A stretch of DNA of 64,000 nt, from contig JAFREQ010000040.1 of the NCBI GenBank assembly GCA_025331565.1, forward strand, positions 513,501 through 577,500, read 5' to 3'. The notes under the pieces are model-generated. The model saw only the letters and a program-made list of their open reading frames with translations, did not search any database and had not been told where the DNA came from. The translations under genes and the position numbers were made by a program. The stretch is from Holacanthus passer (lineage: Eukaryota > Chordata > Actinopteri > Pomacanthidae). Positions 30,191 through 43,510 of the stretch are shown here, in pieces (within the stretch, counting starts at the first letter, position 1; the number at the start of each line of letters is the position of its first letter).

Positions 30191-31164
30191 GACCTTGAGG
30201 AGCAGAGAACTCACAGTTACACCAGCGAAATACGATTATGTGTTTTTAAATGACCAATTCTGTGTTCTGATGGAAAACACGAACGCTGTTGACACCAACA
30301 TAATGTCATGATTGAACGAGCACCTGTTTTTCCTGCCTCTCATTGTGAACTGTGCTGAAATGCTTTCATTACTGCTGAAATCTAAAGTGTCTAATTTTGG
30401 CTTATTGTCAAAACATGATAAAAATGGCCTCTTATCCATCCATCTCCTATCACTGCACATAATAGAGTGCAGCTTATCTATGCGCTCTTTAATTTATTTG
30501 TTCATTTATTTGACTTTCTGCTCTTAAAACACGAGCTCAGTAATTAAATAGCTATGAGTTAGAGAGAGCTGCTCTGTCTAAATGCATTTTAAAGCCAGCC
30601 TTGTGTTAAGTGTTTCTCCTTGACTTCAGGGCATCGTTCACGGGAGACACTCGGGAAACATTGCTTTAATTTGCGCTTCTGTCAGATTCATGCAAACATT
30701 TCCCACCCTTTCTCTCTTTTGTTCGGCTGTTTGAGTTGCAAACCTTTACCGGTCTGGGGGCGATATGTAAACGATAATGATGCACAACAAGGAAATTGAA
30801 TCTGTTACTTTTTAAGGACACCTTGCAAAGTGTTATCGCGCTCATGGTTCAAATCATAATCCATAAGTAAGTAAGGCAGCACCAAGCACAAGCACTTGCT
30901 TTTATAATCATCCACCATTTAATATTCATTGCACACTGATGTAGAGCTGTGCTTAAACTCTTGATTTGTGTGTGTGAGGTGTCCTGTTATACATACAAAA
31001 GGCCACTTGGGGGCAGCTCATCAACCTGTAAACACACATATCATCACACATAAAGTTGAAATGACAAACTGCGGCTTATTTCCACATCAAGCAGACATGA
31101 AGCAACATCAGTATTCATTTAATGTTGAGTTGTGTTTCTGTCCAACTGCAATATTTGCACTCGC

Positions 31165-31290
31165 TGTTGCTCTGGTTTGGTCTCCACCACTTTCTGAGAA
31201 AAATATCTGACTCTTTAGCTGACGTCAAAAACCTCAGAAGAGCTGCAGAGTTGGGCTGTAATTCTCCTTTCACTTCCCAAATATCCTGTG
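31165..31290. repeat. Dispersed repeat, second copy
   Basis: Shares ordered blocks with 15415-15720 (see there): CTGGTTTGGTCTCCA, CTGAGAAAAATATCTGACTC, TTTAGCTG, GAGCTGCAGAGTTGG. Confidence 0.55.
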
Positions 31291-31999
31291 AGTACACAAT
31301 ACTCAAGGTCTGGAGGAAAAAAAAATCACATTTTGCTGCAGAAGGTTGAGAAACTGAAAAATAATGAAACCAACTCATTTAAAGGACACCAACATCTTTG
31401 ATCTCTGCTTTCCTGCTTTGAAAGAAACGTGCTCACATACGGCATTTGATTAGTCTGAGCAAATAAAAACCAGGCGCTTGGATGTGATACGAGTCCAAAT
31501 GTTAGATTTGTCTGAATTTTCAAAGGGAATGATTGGTTGGTTTGGTGATTGCACCTATCTCGTCAGCCTCTTAGCGTTTCATGTTATCATGAGTCATTCT
31601 TCTCTTCTTCTGCAAGAACTTTTATTTATGGTATTTTTCTGAGGTCACCTATTTCTCATAGCAGCCTCCAGCCTCCATCTAATCTCCTGTATGATCACAT
31701 TATCTAACGTGTAGCCCTGCAGGTGCGATAACCTAAGCCGTGTTTATCTCACCACGGCGCAAAAGGCTTTACTGATATTAGGAAACAATGAAAAAAGGGG
31801 CGGTTTCTCACTTTTGAAGCTGAAGGCGAAGCCGCAGCATCGGGCTGACCAATAATAACAGGCTTTTCAGAGGAACTGATGTGTTTCAGGGAGGCTGCCG
31901 TCTGAAATGGCAAAAGGTTGCTCGGTCTGCCTCGCAGATACTCACCTGTTTGAACGCTCCCTCTTTTTGTCTCCATCGCCACGTAAATATCAGATGTTT

Positions 32000-32190
32000 T
32001 AGGGCCGGATGTATGTGGGCATCAAAACATTGCATCCCAAAACCATGGGCTTTCACTGCTATAACAGCATCCACTCTTCTGGGAAGGCTTTTTGGAATCG
32101 GGCTGTAGAGAAAGTCCCGAGGTCGGACACTGATGTTGGGTGATAAGACCCGGCTTGCAGTCGGGGCTGGCTTGCAAACTGTGAACACCA
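32000..32190. repeat. Degenerate teleost dispersed repeat
   Basis: CCACTCTTCTGGGAAGGCTT and ACTGATGTTGGGTGATAAG are recognisable pieces of a widespread fish repeat, along with GCATCCCAAAACCATGGGC. Identified from memory; the family was not named. Confidence 0.5.
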
Positions 32191-32357
32191 TTTTCCCAGA
32201 CAAAATTTGAAACACGCTCTTGTCAAAATTATCATTGTAAGCTGTGGTATTAAGATTTTTCTTAACTGGACCTGAGGAGTCGAGTCAAGTAAAGGAAAAT
32301 AAAAAAGCGCCAGAACAAAACTTCACAAAAGTTGAGATGAGAGAGCAACTGTGAATA

Positions 32358-32572
32358 TGGTAAATGGTCTTCAATTGTATAGCACTTTTCGAGTCAACTG
32401 ACCACTCAAAGCTCTTCACACTCACACGCCACATTCACACACAGATAACACGGCTATCAGGAGCAATCTGGGGTTCAATATCTCGCACAAGGACACTTTG
32501 ACGTGGAGGAGCAAGGGATCGAAATCACCAGCCATCTGATTAATAGACAATCCCTCTACCTCCTGACCCTTC
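32358..32572 (+). repeat. Teleost MITE/SINE-like repeat
   Basis: TGGTAAATGG, TGTATAGCACTTTTCGAGTC, GACCACTCAAAGC, GGGGTTCAATATCTCGC, CAAGGACACTTTGACGTGG and GGATCGAAATCACCAG, then CTCTACCTCCTGA, are in the order of a very common fish element. It is full length or nearly so, and ends in the usual CTACC-TCCTGA block. Confidence 0.7.
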
Positions 32573-34840
32573 GCCCCCCGGCCCGCACCTTTCCTGGGGT
32601 TTCAACATGTGAGAAGTAACCAACTGAAGTAGAAGCAGAGAGGCCAGATTGAGGAAAAGTGGGGATAAGAGTGGTGAAAAGGAACACCCACAAAATAACT
32701 CCTCCAATCCAGCCAACCTCACAAACTGTGCAGTGTAAGAGAATCTGACGGGTGATTTTTCTTCCCATATCTGTGAATTGACAGAGTTGGTGTTCAGATA
32801 CAATTATATATATATGATATTGTGTAGAAGCTGCAGTACAAATATACATACAACTGAAAATCAATTATTAACATTTTACTTACTTATTGGCCATGCAAAG
32901 ATCAAACTACATTAGTGTTTTACTCACAATGAAACAAACTAATTGCTCTTATATTAAGATTATTTTTTTTTAAGTAAGCAGCATAGTTGGAAAAGTATTT
33001 ATTGGAACATGGCCAACTTTTTTTTTTTATTTGTTCCTACAGACCTGAGAATCTGTTTATATTTAATGTATTTCTTCATTATTCACTTTGTTTTAAGATA
33101 CTTTTTCTTTTTTGTGACACCTTCTTTGACTGTGCAGTTGTTGTAACATTTCATTGTGGACATTTATTTTGAAATTTCTGTGGTGGAGGTGGAGCCACTT
33201 TACCTGTCATCTACCTGTTTAGCCCTCATTGGATGACAGCCAAAGAGTCGGCCATCTTGTGGTGTCTGCAGGTGTTGATCTCACCTGTTCTGTTGATCAC
33301 CCTGACAAAGACCTTGTACTGAAATGAGCTGGTTGAACAAACTCTTCCAGTGATTCAGTTTGTGTTGCCGCCTTCTCTTTCCTGTTGGCTTTTCTTTTTG
33401 CTCGAGCACCCAGTGACCTGTTGAAGGAATGACAACAGGATTTCTACATGTTCAAGTATCAACAATGCTTTTGTCTTCTTGCATCTATCCTGGAGTTGTC
33501 TCCACCATTCAGAGGTAATATAAACCATAAGCTGTTACTTTTAAAGCTTTTGTGGGTTTAATGAAGAATTAAATGTGTCGGCTGAATGTTGATGTGGAAC
33601 TGAAACTGCAGTAACTTGATATGTAAGATTTACCAAGACACCAAATGTTCAAGCACTGATGCTGTTTTCTCTTTTTTGTGACTTCTGTGGCAGCTCAGGT
33701 TCCTTTCATTGTTCTGATGTCGTGGTCGTCTGTCTGTTTCTTTGGTCAGAAGCTCGGTCGCAGCGGGAATCACGTTTGATGCCAAACCATCAGAGGAGCT
33801 CACTTTTCACAGAGCTCACTTTTCCAGAAGTGTCCGCTGGTGGTCATCAGGAGGAATGTACCGGGTAAGAGCTTCTGTTATTTCTACCGAATGTGGGTTG
33901 TCTCTGGACATTTTCTCTCACTTCTCCAATGTTTGCTGCAAAGTTGGTTGTTGTGTTTCCTGCTGCAAACATTAGCAAAGTCATTGAACTGTACGATCTG
34001 TTGGTTCTTTTAGATGTTTTATCGAGTTGCTTGTTTTCAAGGAGCCACTTTTCACCTCTTGACAAGTCTGCAGAGCATAGCTTGCAGTCTGCTCCCCTTT
34101 TAACTTTTTGCTCCAACTTTGTACACCTCTACACATACTGAGACTATTCTTTAGGTCTTCATTGTTTGTCCTTTTTGTCCTGCTGTTGTTAAAGCCATGT
34201 CTGAACCAGCCACAGCCGTTTGACTTGTTGACAAAGGTTGTGTTTAACCTGACGACATATTGACTTTGTGGGAAAAGGTGTTTTTCAAACTAGGAGGTAA
34301 AGATTTCCCACCTCTGTTTGCAATGAATGGCGTGACGCACACTGAGCATGACAATATGTTGTATGTGTGGATTTTTAGTGATTTACATAATTACAAATAT
34401 TATTGTGATTTATTTTGAATGAGGTTTTCTTTCTTCTGAAGGCAGTAATGCCTGGCCTTTGTGGGGACCCCCCTCCATGCTTTGTCTTTGCTCATTTCCC
34501 AAGATAACTCATGTAACATATTTTTACACATTTGATATTTATATATTGACAGTATATCTTTAGTCTGCATTCCTGCATTCTAGATCATCTTGCAACCATT
34601 GAGCAGAAATGCAGCAGTAAAGACAGTAACACCTGGGGGTTCGATGCAATCTTAATAACATGCCATTATTTAATTACATTCTGGTCCCCAGGAAGAAAAT
34701 GCTCATTAAAGTGATACAAACTAATAAGATAAATAGTAGATAAATAATAAAACTAATTAAAAAACATTATGGGATGGTTTTAATGACAACATTTTTTCAT
34801 TTTAAGTTAAAGACTGTAAGTAATCAGCTCAACTCCTGCA
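32573..34840. other. Intergenic, no gene recognised
   Basis: AT-rich. A stretch at 33740-33863 ends in CGG followed by GTAAGA, which looks like an exon end, but the open frame (SVAAGITFDAKPSEELTFHR then AHFSRSVRWW) matches nothing I know. Confidence 0.45.
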
Positions 34841-35046
34841 GCTTCCTGTGCAGCTTCCTGTGCAGCTTCCTGTGCAGCTTCCTGTGCAGCTTCCTGTGCA
34901 GCTTCCTGTGCAGCTTCCTGTGAAGCTTCCTTTGCAGCTTCCTGTGCAGCTTCCTGTGCAGCGTCCTGTGCAGCTTCCTGTGCAGCTTCCTGTGCAGCGT
35001 CCTGTACAGCTTCCTTTGCAGCTTCCTTTGCAGCTTCCTGTGCAGC
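34840..35046 (+). repeat. 12-bp minisatellite, about 17 copies
   Basis: The unit TGCAGCTTCCTG repeats about seventeen times. Variants are clustered in the 3' half: TGAAGC, CCTTTG, GCGTCC and TGTACAGC. Because 12 is a multiple of 3, frames on both strands stay open (QLPV on plus, TGSC on minus), but there is no sign these are genes. Confidence 0.97.
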
Positions 35047-38000
35047 TGTGAAATATGTCAGATGGTTGAATATGGATAATGGTCGATAAATCCATTTTCT
35101 GTTGTGTTTTATATCTTATTTATTCTTAATCTTTCAAATTATATGAGGCGTACTTAGTGAGGTTTTACCTGTTGAGTCTTCTGTAGTGCACTTGACGTTG
35201 GCTGCAGGATTACTGCAATGTGAGATTGTTATTCGCTTCTTTATCGACCGGACCGTTCATTGTGGAAGTGGAGAGCTGTGCAGACAGTGAGCTGTAAAGA
35301 CTGCATTACATTGTGTTCTCGTGGATTGAAAACAGTGTGGTGATTAATGCAACCAGTTCAACATTTCAAAATACCCTGAGGGCTGACTTCCATCATCTGT
35401 ATTTTGTTACACCTGCGAGCTGCTTAAAGAGACTGAAAGAAAGCAGAGCACCTCAGATATCTAAAAATACGTGTTTGCCACTGATCCAACTATAGAGCAC
35501 GACAGACGTCTGAGGTCTGCCCCTGTGTGTAAAACAGCCCTTCGACAGACTTGCACCTGCTCTGCTGACAAGAGAATATTAAATCACAAAGTCTCCTTCA
35601 GTAATAAGAGCAGCGTGCAGATGTGCTCATCTCGGCACGTTGGAAGCCGTTGTGAGGCAGCTACAAAAAAAAAAAGTCAGACCAGACCACACAGCCTCTT
35701 GGTAAAATCTCGAAAATCGAAGAAGGTGTCTTTAATCCGAATGCCAACGAAGCAATTGCTCCACCAAGCAAAACCAAATTATACGATCTGAGGCGTCCTT
35801 CCAACTTGAAATTGACTGGCAGAGCTCCAATCTTTGGCAGCGACAGTGAAAAATTTACTAAGATTTGAAGCATTTAGGTTTCATAAAGTTTATAATGATT
35901 ACTTCTGGAGTACTCCAGATTTGTCCCTGAGAGGCTTTTGACAAGCATTATGACCAGAAAAAAGTCTAGTGGGCAGATTTTTTTTTTTTTTGTAAATCCT
36001 AAATGCTTAAATGATGTTCAGTGTCACCGTAAAAGAATTTCCTGCCTCAGACTCTGAAATATAACACTTCCATGACCTTGGAGCATCATGTGTGAAATAC
36101 TGCACAGCTGTGAAACTTTATATGTTCAACAGAATGTGCTAATTGGACAAAATCAGGATCCCAGTGTGACATAAAAAGAGTTACCATTTTTCATGACTTA
36201 ATTATTCGTACTCTTATATAATCCTTCGTTATATCGGCTTAACCTTTTCCATACATTATGCTGGCTTCATTGTCAGTCGACACAGTCTCACTGGGAGCGG
36301 ATAATGTATGTTCATGTCGCTCCAAAAAGGTTGATGCAACACTTTTTATATCTGTAACTTAGTCTTTGTATAATTTATATTTGTGGCATTTTTTTGTCTG
36401 TGTATCTCCGGCTGAAGGTGACGTCCTTATTCTTAATCCTGCCTACAAAGCTCTGATTGGCTTGGTGGTTTTTCCAGTCGTCATTGAGGGCAAAGCCAGA
36501 ATCAAAATCTGATGTGTGCAGCTATGTAACATCTGAAACCAGACCAGAATGTGAGGTGTGATTCTTTAATTTGGATTATAGCACAAAATCATATTGGGAT
36601 GAAGACAAAACTAAACAGTTGCCTAACATAGCTTGGTTTTAAATGGACCGGTCGAGAAGAGGCAGCTTGTGCATCATTACGTTTAAAGGATCCTTCTGCT
36701 AAAATAATCAAAACACTTACGCTGCCATTTTGTTCCAGAGGAAGAGTTTGAACTTTTCCCGTGGCGGCTGACAGCAGGGGGACGTTTAATCTCGGCTGTG
36801 TTAATCATAAAGCGGTGTTGTCGGTGAAACAGCACGAGCTGCTGACAATAACCACCTCAGGCTTTTTCCTTTGCTGCTAACTGTAGTAATTACTATAATA
36901 ATAGTCTGAGTGCTTGACTCAAGGAGCTGCTGTGCGTTTTTACACGCGTGTTTTCATATTGTCAACAGCTCAGTAATTCTGTTGTCATATTTCTGAAAAA
37001 CCTTTCTTCCATCTGCATGTAAAACTGCAAAAACAACATAAACATCGGCCACTTGAAGTTTTGCTGGTCAGATAAACAGGTTGTATCCTGTAAATTCATG
37101 TGCTCGTTCCAAGGGACTGATGATTTATAGCCAGCAGTGTTTGGTAAAAAAAAAAAAAAAAAAATATGCCTGCGAAAATAACAATGTTATCCTTTTTAAT
37201 GAGTCTTTCAAAATAAATTGCTTTGGCAAAGCAAGAACATTCGCTCTCTGGAAACTGGCAATTTTGTCAGTACTTGAAAAGCCTTGGCAGCGCGTTCGTG
37301 AGCGCTTGTATTTGAAAGTAAACAACGGTTAATTAATACACAATGGTCTGAGTCAGTGGTAGGAAATGACTCGACGATGACAGTGACTATTTTTAGCCCG
37401 CAGAGGGAATCGAAGCAAGTCATTTACACTCTTTTTAATATTAATATAGAATATTTATATAGAATTATTAACATTATGCATCGGTTCTCGTTGGTCCTGT
37501 TCCTCCGAGAGCCTGAGGAAATGCTGAGAAATAACCATGATAACAGCAATAATAAAAAGCACTGAGAGTCATATCAAAGCTGAATCACTTTTTCCATCTG
37601 CAAATAAGCCTCAACAGGACATTTATTTATTTGATGCTGCATTCAAGAGCTGCCTTTAATATCATGGTGCCGCCATCTGGATTATAGATGGGTCCATAAG
37701 CAAGAAAACTAGACCACAGACTTTCATTTGTTCGATAAGTTTGTTTTCCACCATTTAATTTATTTCAGCTGTTTGACTCTTCTTTCATCTGGTTTTAAAG
37801 GAAAAGCAGTATTGATTGAAAGTAAATTGAGTAATTATTACCCAGATCAGCAATAAATATAAATAAATTCTCACACACATCAGGGCTGTTGAACTGATTC
37901 TGAATATGATTGGGTGTCATTACTGATAATTTGGACTGTTCCGGTCTGGGTCAGTTTGTGTCGGCGGTTGGCAGATAAAATCATGTTATGTGTGATGTGT

Positions 38001-38840
38001 AAAGATTTTTTTTTTTCCAACATGTTTTATATTTGCAACTGAGATCAACAACTGATGATGTCACTTGTATGTCACCTGAGGAAGATGTAAATAAACAAAA
38101 GAAGAATAACGGTGTTTGAGTTTTTTTCCTTTCCTTTTTGGCCTTTTCAGTACAAATGTCACTGCACATACACAAGAATGAGCAACAGTTGTCGTTGATC
38201 TCGTGGGATCTGCAGGTTTGTCTCCTGCCAGAGCTCCAGTGGTTGAAGTCTAGTGTGGTTCTGGCGTATTTGCTCAGTCGTAAGGTTCATTTTCCTTCAT
38301 GACTGTCGAAGACTGAAAAAGCAGTGCGAGCCGGTGGAAACCATCTTTGTGTACGGTTTGTCCAGTCTCTGTAGGTTTCAGCTAGTTTTCAGGTTTGTCC
38401 CAAGCTTTAGAGGCACTGAAGTTGGGTGGAAGGATTTACTCTTTACATTTTACGCTATTTTAAGTATTTTCACTTTTCTCTATCGACAGCTGATGTGAGT
38501 ACACCTTAATCGGCATGGAAGAGATTTGCTGTAGTGACAGTGTTATCTGAGGAAACCAACACACTGTGCTTATGTCCAAACGGTATGCAAACATTAACCT
38601 GAAGGTGAGAAAAGTACGAACACGTATGTGTCAACAGATTTAAAGAACAGACCTCGTGTGTGTTTGTGTGGATTACTCATAAATCTGTTTTACACATTGC
38701 AGAGACTCACCTTCATTTTGGGGACAACATGCGAGTGCCCACAATGTGAATAATTAATTTTTAGAGTGAAGACTTGGTTTAACGTTACCATGAGGTTAGA
38801 TTTTGGTTAAGAGTAATGGTTAAGGTAAAGTAAAAAAAAA
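35047..38840. other. Intergenic, no gene recognised
   Basis: AT-rich, with a 19-base A run at 37146-37164. The open frame at 35471-35791 has no coding features beyond length. Nothing else was seen. Confidence 0.5.
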
Positions 38841-39232
38841 AAAGTTGGTACGCTGCATTAGACAGAATGCAATCATTTGCAAATGAACTGTATTTATAGT
38901 TTAAGAAACTGTTCCTGAGCTCATGTATTAATCTCCTTTATCCAACCATGTGTTTGACAAAGTGTTGAACCTCTCTCCATCCTCGCTTGAGAACGACTGA
39001 GTCTTTCCAGGATGAACCTTTCATACCCAATCATGATCCTATCACCTGTTACCAATGAACCTGTTTTACCTGTGGAATGATCCAAACAGGTGTTTTTGGA
39101 TCAGTCCACAACTTTCACAGTCTTTTGTTGCCCAACTTGTTAGAAACATGTTGCTGCATCAAATTCAGAATAAGCAGATATGATTAGCATATTATAGCAT
39201 CCAGCTTTTCTTTTAGGCAGCGTCCCAACTTT
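38841..39232. mobile_element. Non-autonomous DNA transposon, copy 1
   Basis: It has terminal inverted repeats: AAAGTTGGTACGCTGC at 38841-38856 pairs with GCAGCGTCCCAACTTT at 39217-39232, one mismatch in 16. Internal sequence from 38939 matches copy 2 (48551-48800) almost base for base. About 390 bp, no coding capacity. The ends resemble a high-copy fish element starting AAAGTTGGGAC. The superfamily is not assigned. Confidence 0.75.
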
Positions 39233-39987
39233 TTAGGAATCGAGGTTGTAAGTCAGTGTAATGTCCTCTGAAGTGATGGAGACGCTCTGTGTTTGTACTG
39301 AGTCTCCACAGCAGTCGATAAGAGGCTTCACTGACAGATGAGCTGAATAACTGTTAGGAAGGCATGTAGGAAACTAATTAACCAAGACGAGACCATTATT
39401 TCACTTTGTGCTATACACCATTAACCCAATCACTTGAAAACAAAGTTGTTTTCTGTTTGTATCAGCTTTTCTTCTTTTCTTCATCGGTTTTCCAACAACC
39501 TCGCATGTAGCAGCATGAAAAACATCGTCCCCCAAGTGACGCTCCAGTGGATTAAGATATAATTTAGAGAGAGATACAGCTAAGAAACGGTTTTTACTCC
39601 TGTTCATTACTGAGGGGAATAGTCACAAATACACATTAATGGGGAATGATTTGAGTCATGATGTACACATGTTTCGCTGGGAGCTATGTAGCACTTGTTT
39701 TTATGGTTCCAGCGCAGCGAAAGCCTTCATTTGTCACAGTGTGGTCCGGGACCGACGGAGATAACATCCAATATCCAATTCCCTCGGGCTCGAGGCTTTC
39801 CTAAAGTGTGTGTGCGCTTTCCCGTAGAATTAGCACCTGTGTATTATGGTGAGGTACGGAGCAGTAACAACAGAGCAGGAGAAATCAATGACCTCGCCCT
39901 CGTGAAAGGAGTGGGTGAGCGAGAGCATTCATCAGATCACTGAGGTGGATCAAGTGGAATTACAGCTGCGGCTCCAAACTTGGTGGG

Positions 39988-40011
39988 TTTTTTTTTTTTT
40001 TTTTTTTTTTT
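39988..40011 (+). repeat. Poly(T) tract
   Basis: 24 T in a row. This could be the reverse of a retroposon poly(A) tail, but no element was recognised to its left. Confidence 0.95.
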
Positions 40012-43000
40012 GGAAGACCTTTGAACCCGGGGTCACATGGTCTTTATCATTTTGTCTCCCACTCATGCCCTATTTAGACACATAAGCTTTACAGGGAGAG
40101 GTCAGGTATCGTAAATATTAGAACAGAATCTCTGTGTGTAAGATTTTGTTAAGGATTTTTTTACAAAGACTATTTGCAAACCTTTTCAGACAAGCGTGAT
40201 GCCTTTGCTAAAAAAAAAAAGTTTTCAATGATAATTTAATGCATGTTTATCTACCGTGACATTACCATCACAGCTTCTTTCCAATAACTCTGATGGAATA
40301 TAGAAATATGAGACGATCCCAGTGAAAGTTTGACAGTCGATGTCCTGTTTCAGCTGATTCATTGTCAGTTTCCCAAAGCCTGTGCTTTTCTATCGGCTTA
40401 AGGAAAACTGACTCTGGTCCCATGAAGTATTGATGATTGATATCATCAGGCTCAGATGTACATGTGACTTTCCTCGTGTTGTGAGAACACACACACAGAC
40501 ACTGTCTCATTCTCTCTGAATTTGTTTCGACATTGTGTCTGTGGCGTGGTTACAGTTGTGGTTAAAGGAGAATTTTGCAGAGAGCTCGATGAGAAGATTG
40601 ATATAACTCTTGCAAACTTGGCTTACAATTATCCAGGCTTGAAACAGAACAGAAAACAGAATATGACTTCATTGTCAACCAGGATGGAAAACTATCTTGG
40701 TCACCATGAGTTTGCACAGAAACATATAACATACTGAAGAACAAATAATAAACAGGGCATCAAAAATGGAGCCATAAGATATGATTATATGATTATAAAA
40801 CCAAACACTGTGCAGATCAGGTTAAGAATGTAGACTGATGAGTGAGCTTAGTTGAATAAGACTGTTGTGTGTTTGTGTCGGTTGCATCAAAGTTTCTTCT
40901 ACAGCATATTTTGACCAACATTTTGTTCACTGTCCGACCAGGGTGGGAGACATGTAGATCCCAGTCCAGAAAACGTTGCAGAAAGAAAACTAAAGCGAAG
41001 GACCCACTTTGTCCCGCCTCAGTCAGAAACCATGAACATCACGTTCTGCTAAGAAATACTTTAACAGACACGTTGCTCCGGCTTAAACACGATCGTGAAT
41101 ATAAACCGGAAAGCCGTGATAGAGGTCGGCTTAAAAAGCCTCCATGTTTGCCTGCTCTGTTTTAGTTCAGCTGCATTTAAACAGTCTTGACACTTGCAGG
41201 AAACCGAAAGGTTGGCCGGTACATTCCACTCGGTAACTTCAGCCGGAGGGCGAACGGCAGCTCCCGAAATGAGATGGAAGTTGTGACACGAGAGAACTGC
41301 CTCATCTTTACCAACTCATCTCTGTGCCAAGAAGCTGTGTGGGTTGAGAAGCTCCAAACTGTCCAAACACAAATCCAACAAATAATAGTTCCCAAAATAA
41401 TATACAGTTGTTGACCATATGTTTTTAGTTCAGATAGTTGGATGTAGAATCAGCTGCTCACATGCAGTTTACCTCTATAGAGTTTGGATTATGTATATGT
41501 TTCATTTGATTGCTGTATCCCTGAAGAGAGACTGTAGAAATCAACATTATGGGCTGCGAGTGTGCCGTGTGAAATTTGCTAATTGCATTGTAATTTGTTA
41601 CCTTGTCTTGGAACATTATCTCCTGCCACCGCAGACCGAACGTGTGAGCGGAATCAAATATTTGTCTGCATCAGCACAGAAAGGCGTGTCGGCGGACAGA
41701 GGACAACATCTGTCTGCCGCATTATGGGCTCTTTGATTTGTGCCCGGTCCAGATGGGCTGTCACGCTTCGTGGTTTCGCACAGCAAACGCTACAGTAACA
41801 AATGACTCGGGCTGTGATCCAATGACGGGGACTTTCAGTAGGACAAACAAAAGGCCAGATGAATGGGCATCTGTGGCGGCGGCGGCGGCGCTGCAGCAGT
41901 AGATTGTCCCTCCTGTCCTGTGAAGCCTGACGAAGGAAAAACTTTAAATGTCAAAACAAGAAACATGTACACTGACTGATGACAAAGTCCTGAAGTCCAG
42001 GCCGATTATTGATAGACCCTGAGTTGTTGTCGTTGTATTTGAAAGAACTATTATTCCTTATAGAGTAATATTATTTTAATGGCTGAAAAAAACTTGCAAA
42101 CACAATGTCGTCGCTACTGAAGGAGCTCTAAAGGATGATGTTTCTTGTAATGTGCCTCATACATGTTGTTTTACTAAATTAAAGTAATATGTTAAAGTAA
42201 TTGTGGAGTATTGCTCAGGGTGTTTTCACGCTTTGCCTGAGATTATTATCTGAATCCAAATATCGAGCTGGAGTGTGATCCGGGAAACCAGAGTCAGGTC
42301 CACCACAAAACGTTGGTCTGGGCTTTGAGTGAGCTCTGATGCAGCGTGCTCCAAACATGAAAACCACTTCCTCTGTGAACAAATAGCGTCATTATGTGCG
42401 ATGGGAATCCCAGCGGCGGAGAGAGGGATGCAGATGAGATATGAGGATATTTGCTGGAAATCGGGAGAGAAGAAAATATCAAAGCACAAATGGACAAAAG
42501 TCAGAAAAAGTGTATGAGCAAACAATGAAAATTAGAACTTGTGTGATATACTCATGCATGAAAACATGACTCCTCCCTCACAAGACTGAAGAAACTAACC
42601 GGTGCACGAAGTCAAGTTCTTACTGAATTCAATAGGATTGTGGTTTGATTAAATGTTAGTGTTGTGTCCTGTGCTTCAAGTCACTTTGGACTTTTTCAAT
42701 ATTAAACATTTCCCTAACCTGAACCAAGTGAGTGCCGTAACATAACCATAAAAAAGTTTTCTAATTGTTGTGAGCAGATCTTGTTTTGCAAGATTCGATA
42801 TTTTGGAGGAATAATAAAAAAAAAAACAATTGCCAGTGAACATTTATCCGTTCAGTATTAACGTTTTTGAGACTTACCAGATAGGCTAATTAACATTTTC
42901 TCATTAGGTCACGCAGCCAGCTTTTTGTTTTCTGCAAAAGCTTATTCGCTTTTGGAAATGAATTTTATATGTAGGAGACACAGCTGCACCTACGATGAGA

Positions 43001-43290
43001 AAACTAAGGGATAAATATTAGAGGAGCAGAGAATAGAGAGCCAGGTGGGAAGATTGTTTCTTTAATTAAAGCCATAAAAATTTTTGACAAATTTTGCACA
43101 ACCTTGGATTCATGCTTGTGTATAAATAAAGCTGCATCTCTCTTGTATTGGGGCTCTAATAGGTATCAGTTCATCTTCACAGCACGTGGGAGAAACACTG
43201 AAATTTGCATTGCTTTCATGCATGTGTTCTGCTCGCTGTGCGCTCTCTGTGTGGCACTGCAATTCAGCATTTGCAGAGACGCGGCTGACA
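40012..43290. other. Intergenic, no gene recognised
   Basis: AT-rich with a short GGC run (41875-41892). Several open frames of 70-105 codons lack splice sites, codon bias or similarity. Confidence 0.5.
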
Positions 43291-43510
43291 AGGTAGAAGG
43301 CAGGCTTGGGTTTCTTGGCCTTCACTACAATAGCTCCTTCTGTGTCTGTGCCAGTTGTTATGGAGTGGGTTGTTGCTATAGCCCACCAGCGCCGCGCTCA
43401 GCCCACCACCGGCAGCCTCGGCTCGATGGAGGCAGGAGGCCCGGAGCTGCTCCTCAGAACAGAGCTGCTCCGACTCCTCCGTCTGGGACTGATGCTCATC
43501 TTCAGGCAAG
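43290..43510. other. GC-rich island with open frames on both strands
   Basis: Clearly more GC-rich than the sequence around it. Plus-strand frames start VVMEWVVAIAHQRRAQPTTG, minus-strand frames include PEDEHQSQTEESEQLCSEEQ and TDTEGAIVVKAKKPKPAFYL. The minus-strand KAKKPKP frame is interrupted by a TGA upstream. I recognise no protein. It could be an unknown exon, a worn pseudogene, or a regulatory island. Confidence 0.3.

Noticed and set aside
33659..33868. Possible exon ending in CGG followed by GTAAGA
   Set aside because: The donor looks good, but no matching acceptor or recognisable peptide was found, and similar donors occur by chance at this rate.
34829..35095. TGSC-repeat and QLPV-repeat proteins over the minisatellite
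   Set aside because: A repeat unit whose length is a multiple of three keeps frames open by itself. No promoter, splice or codon evidence.
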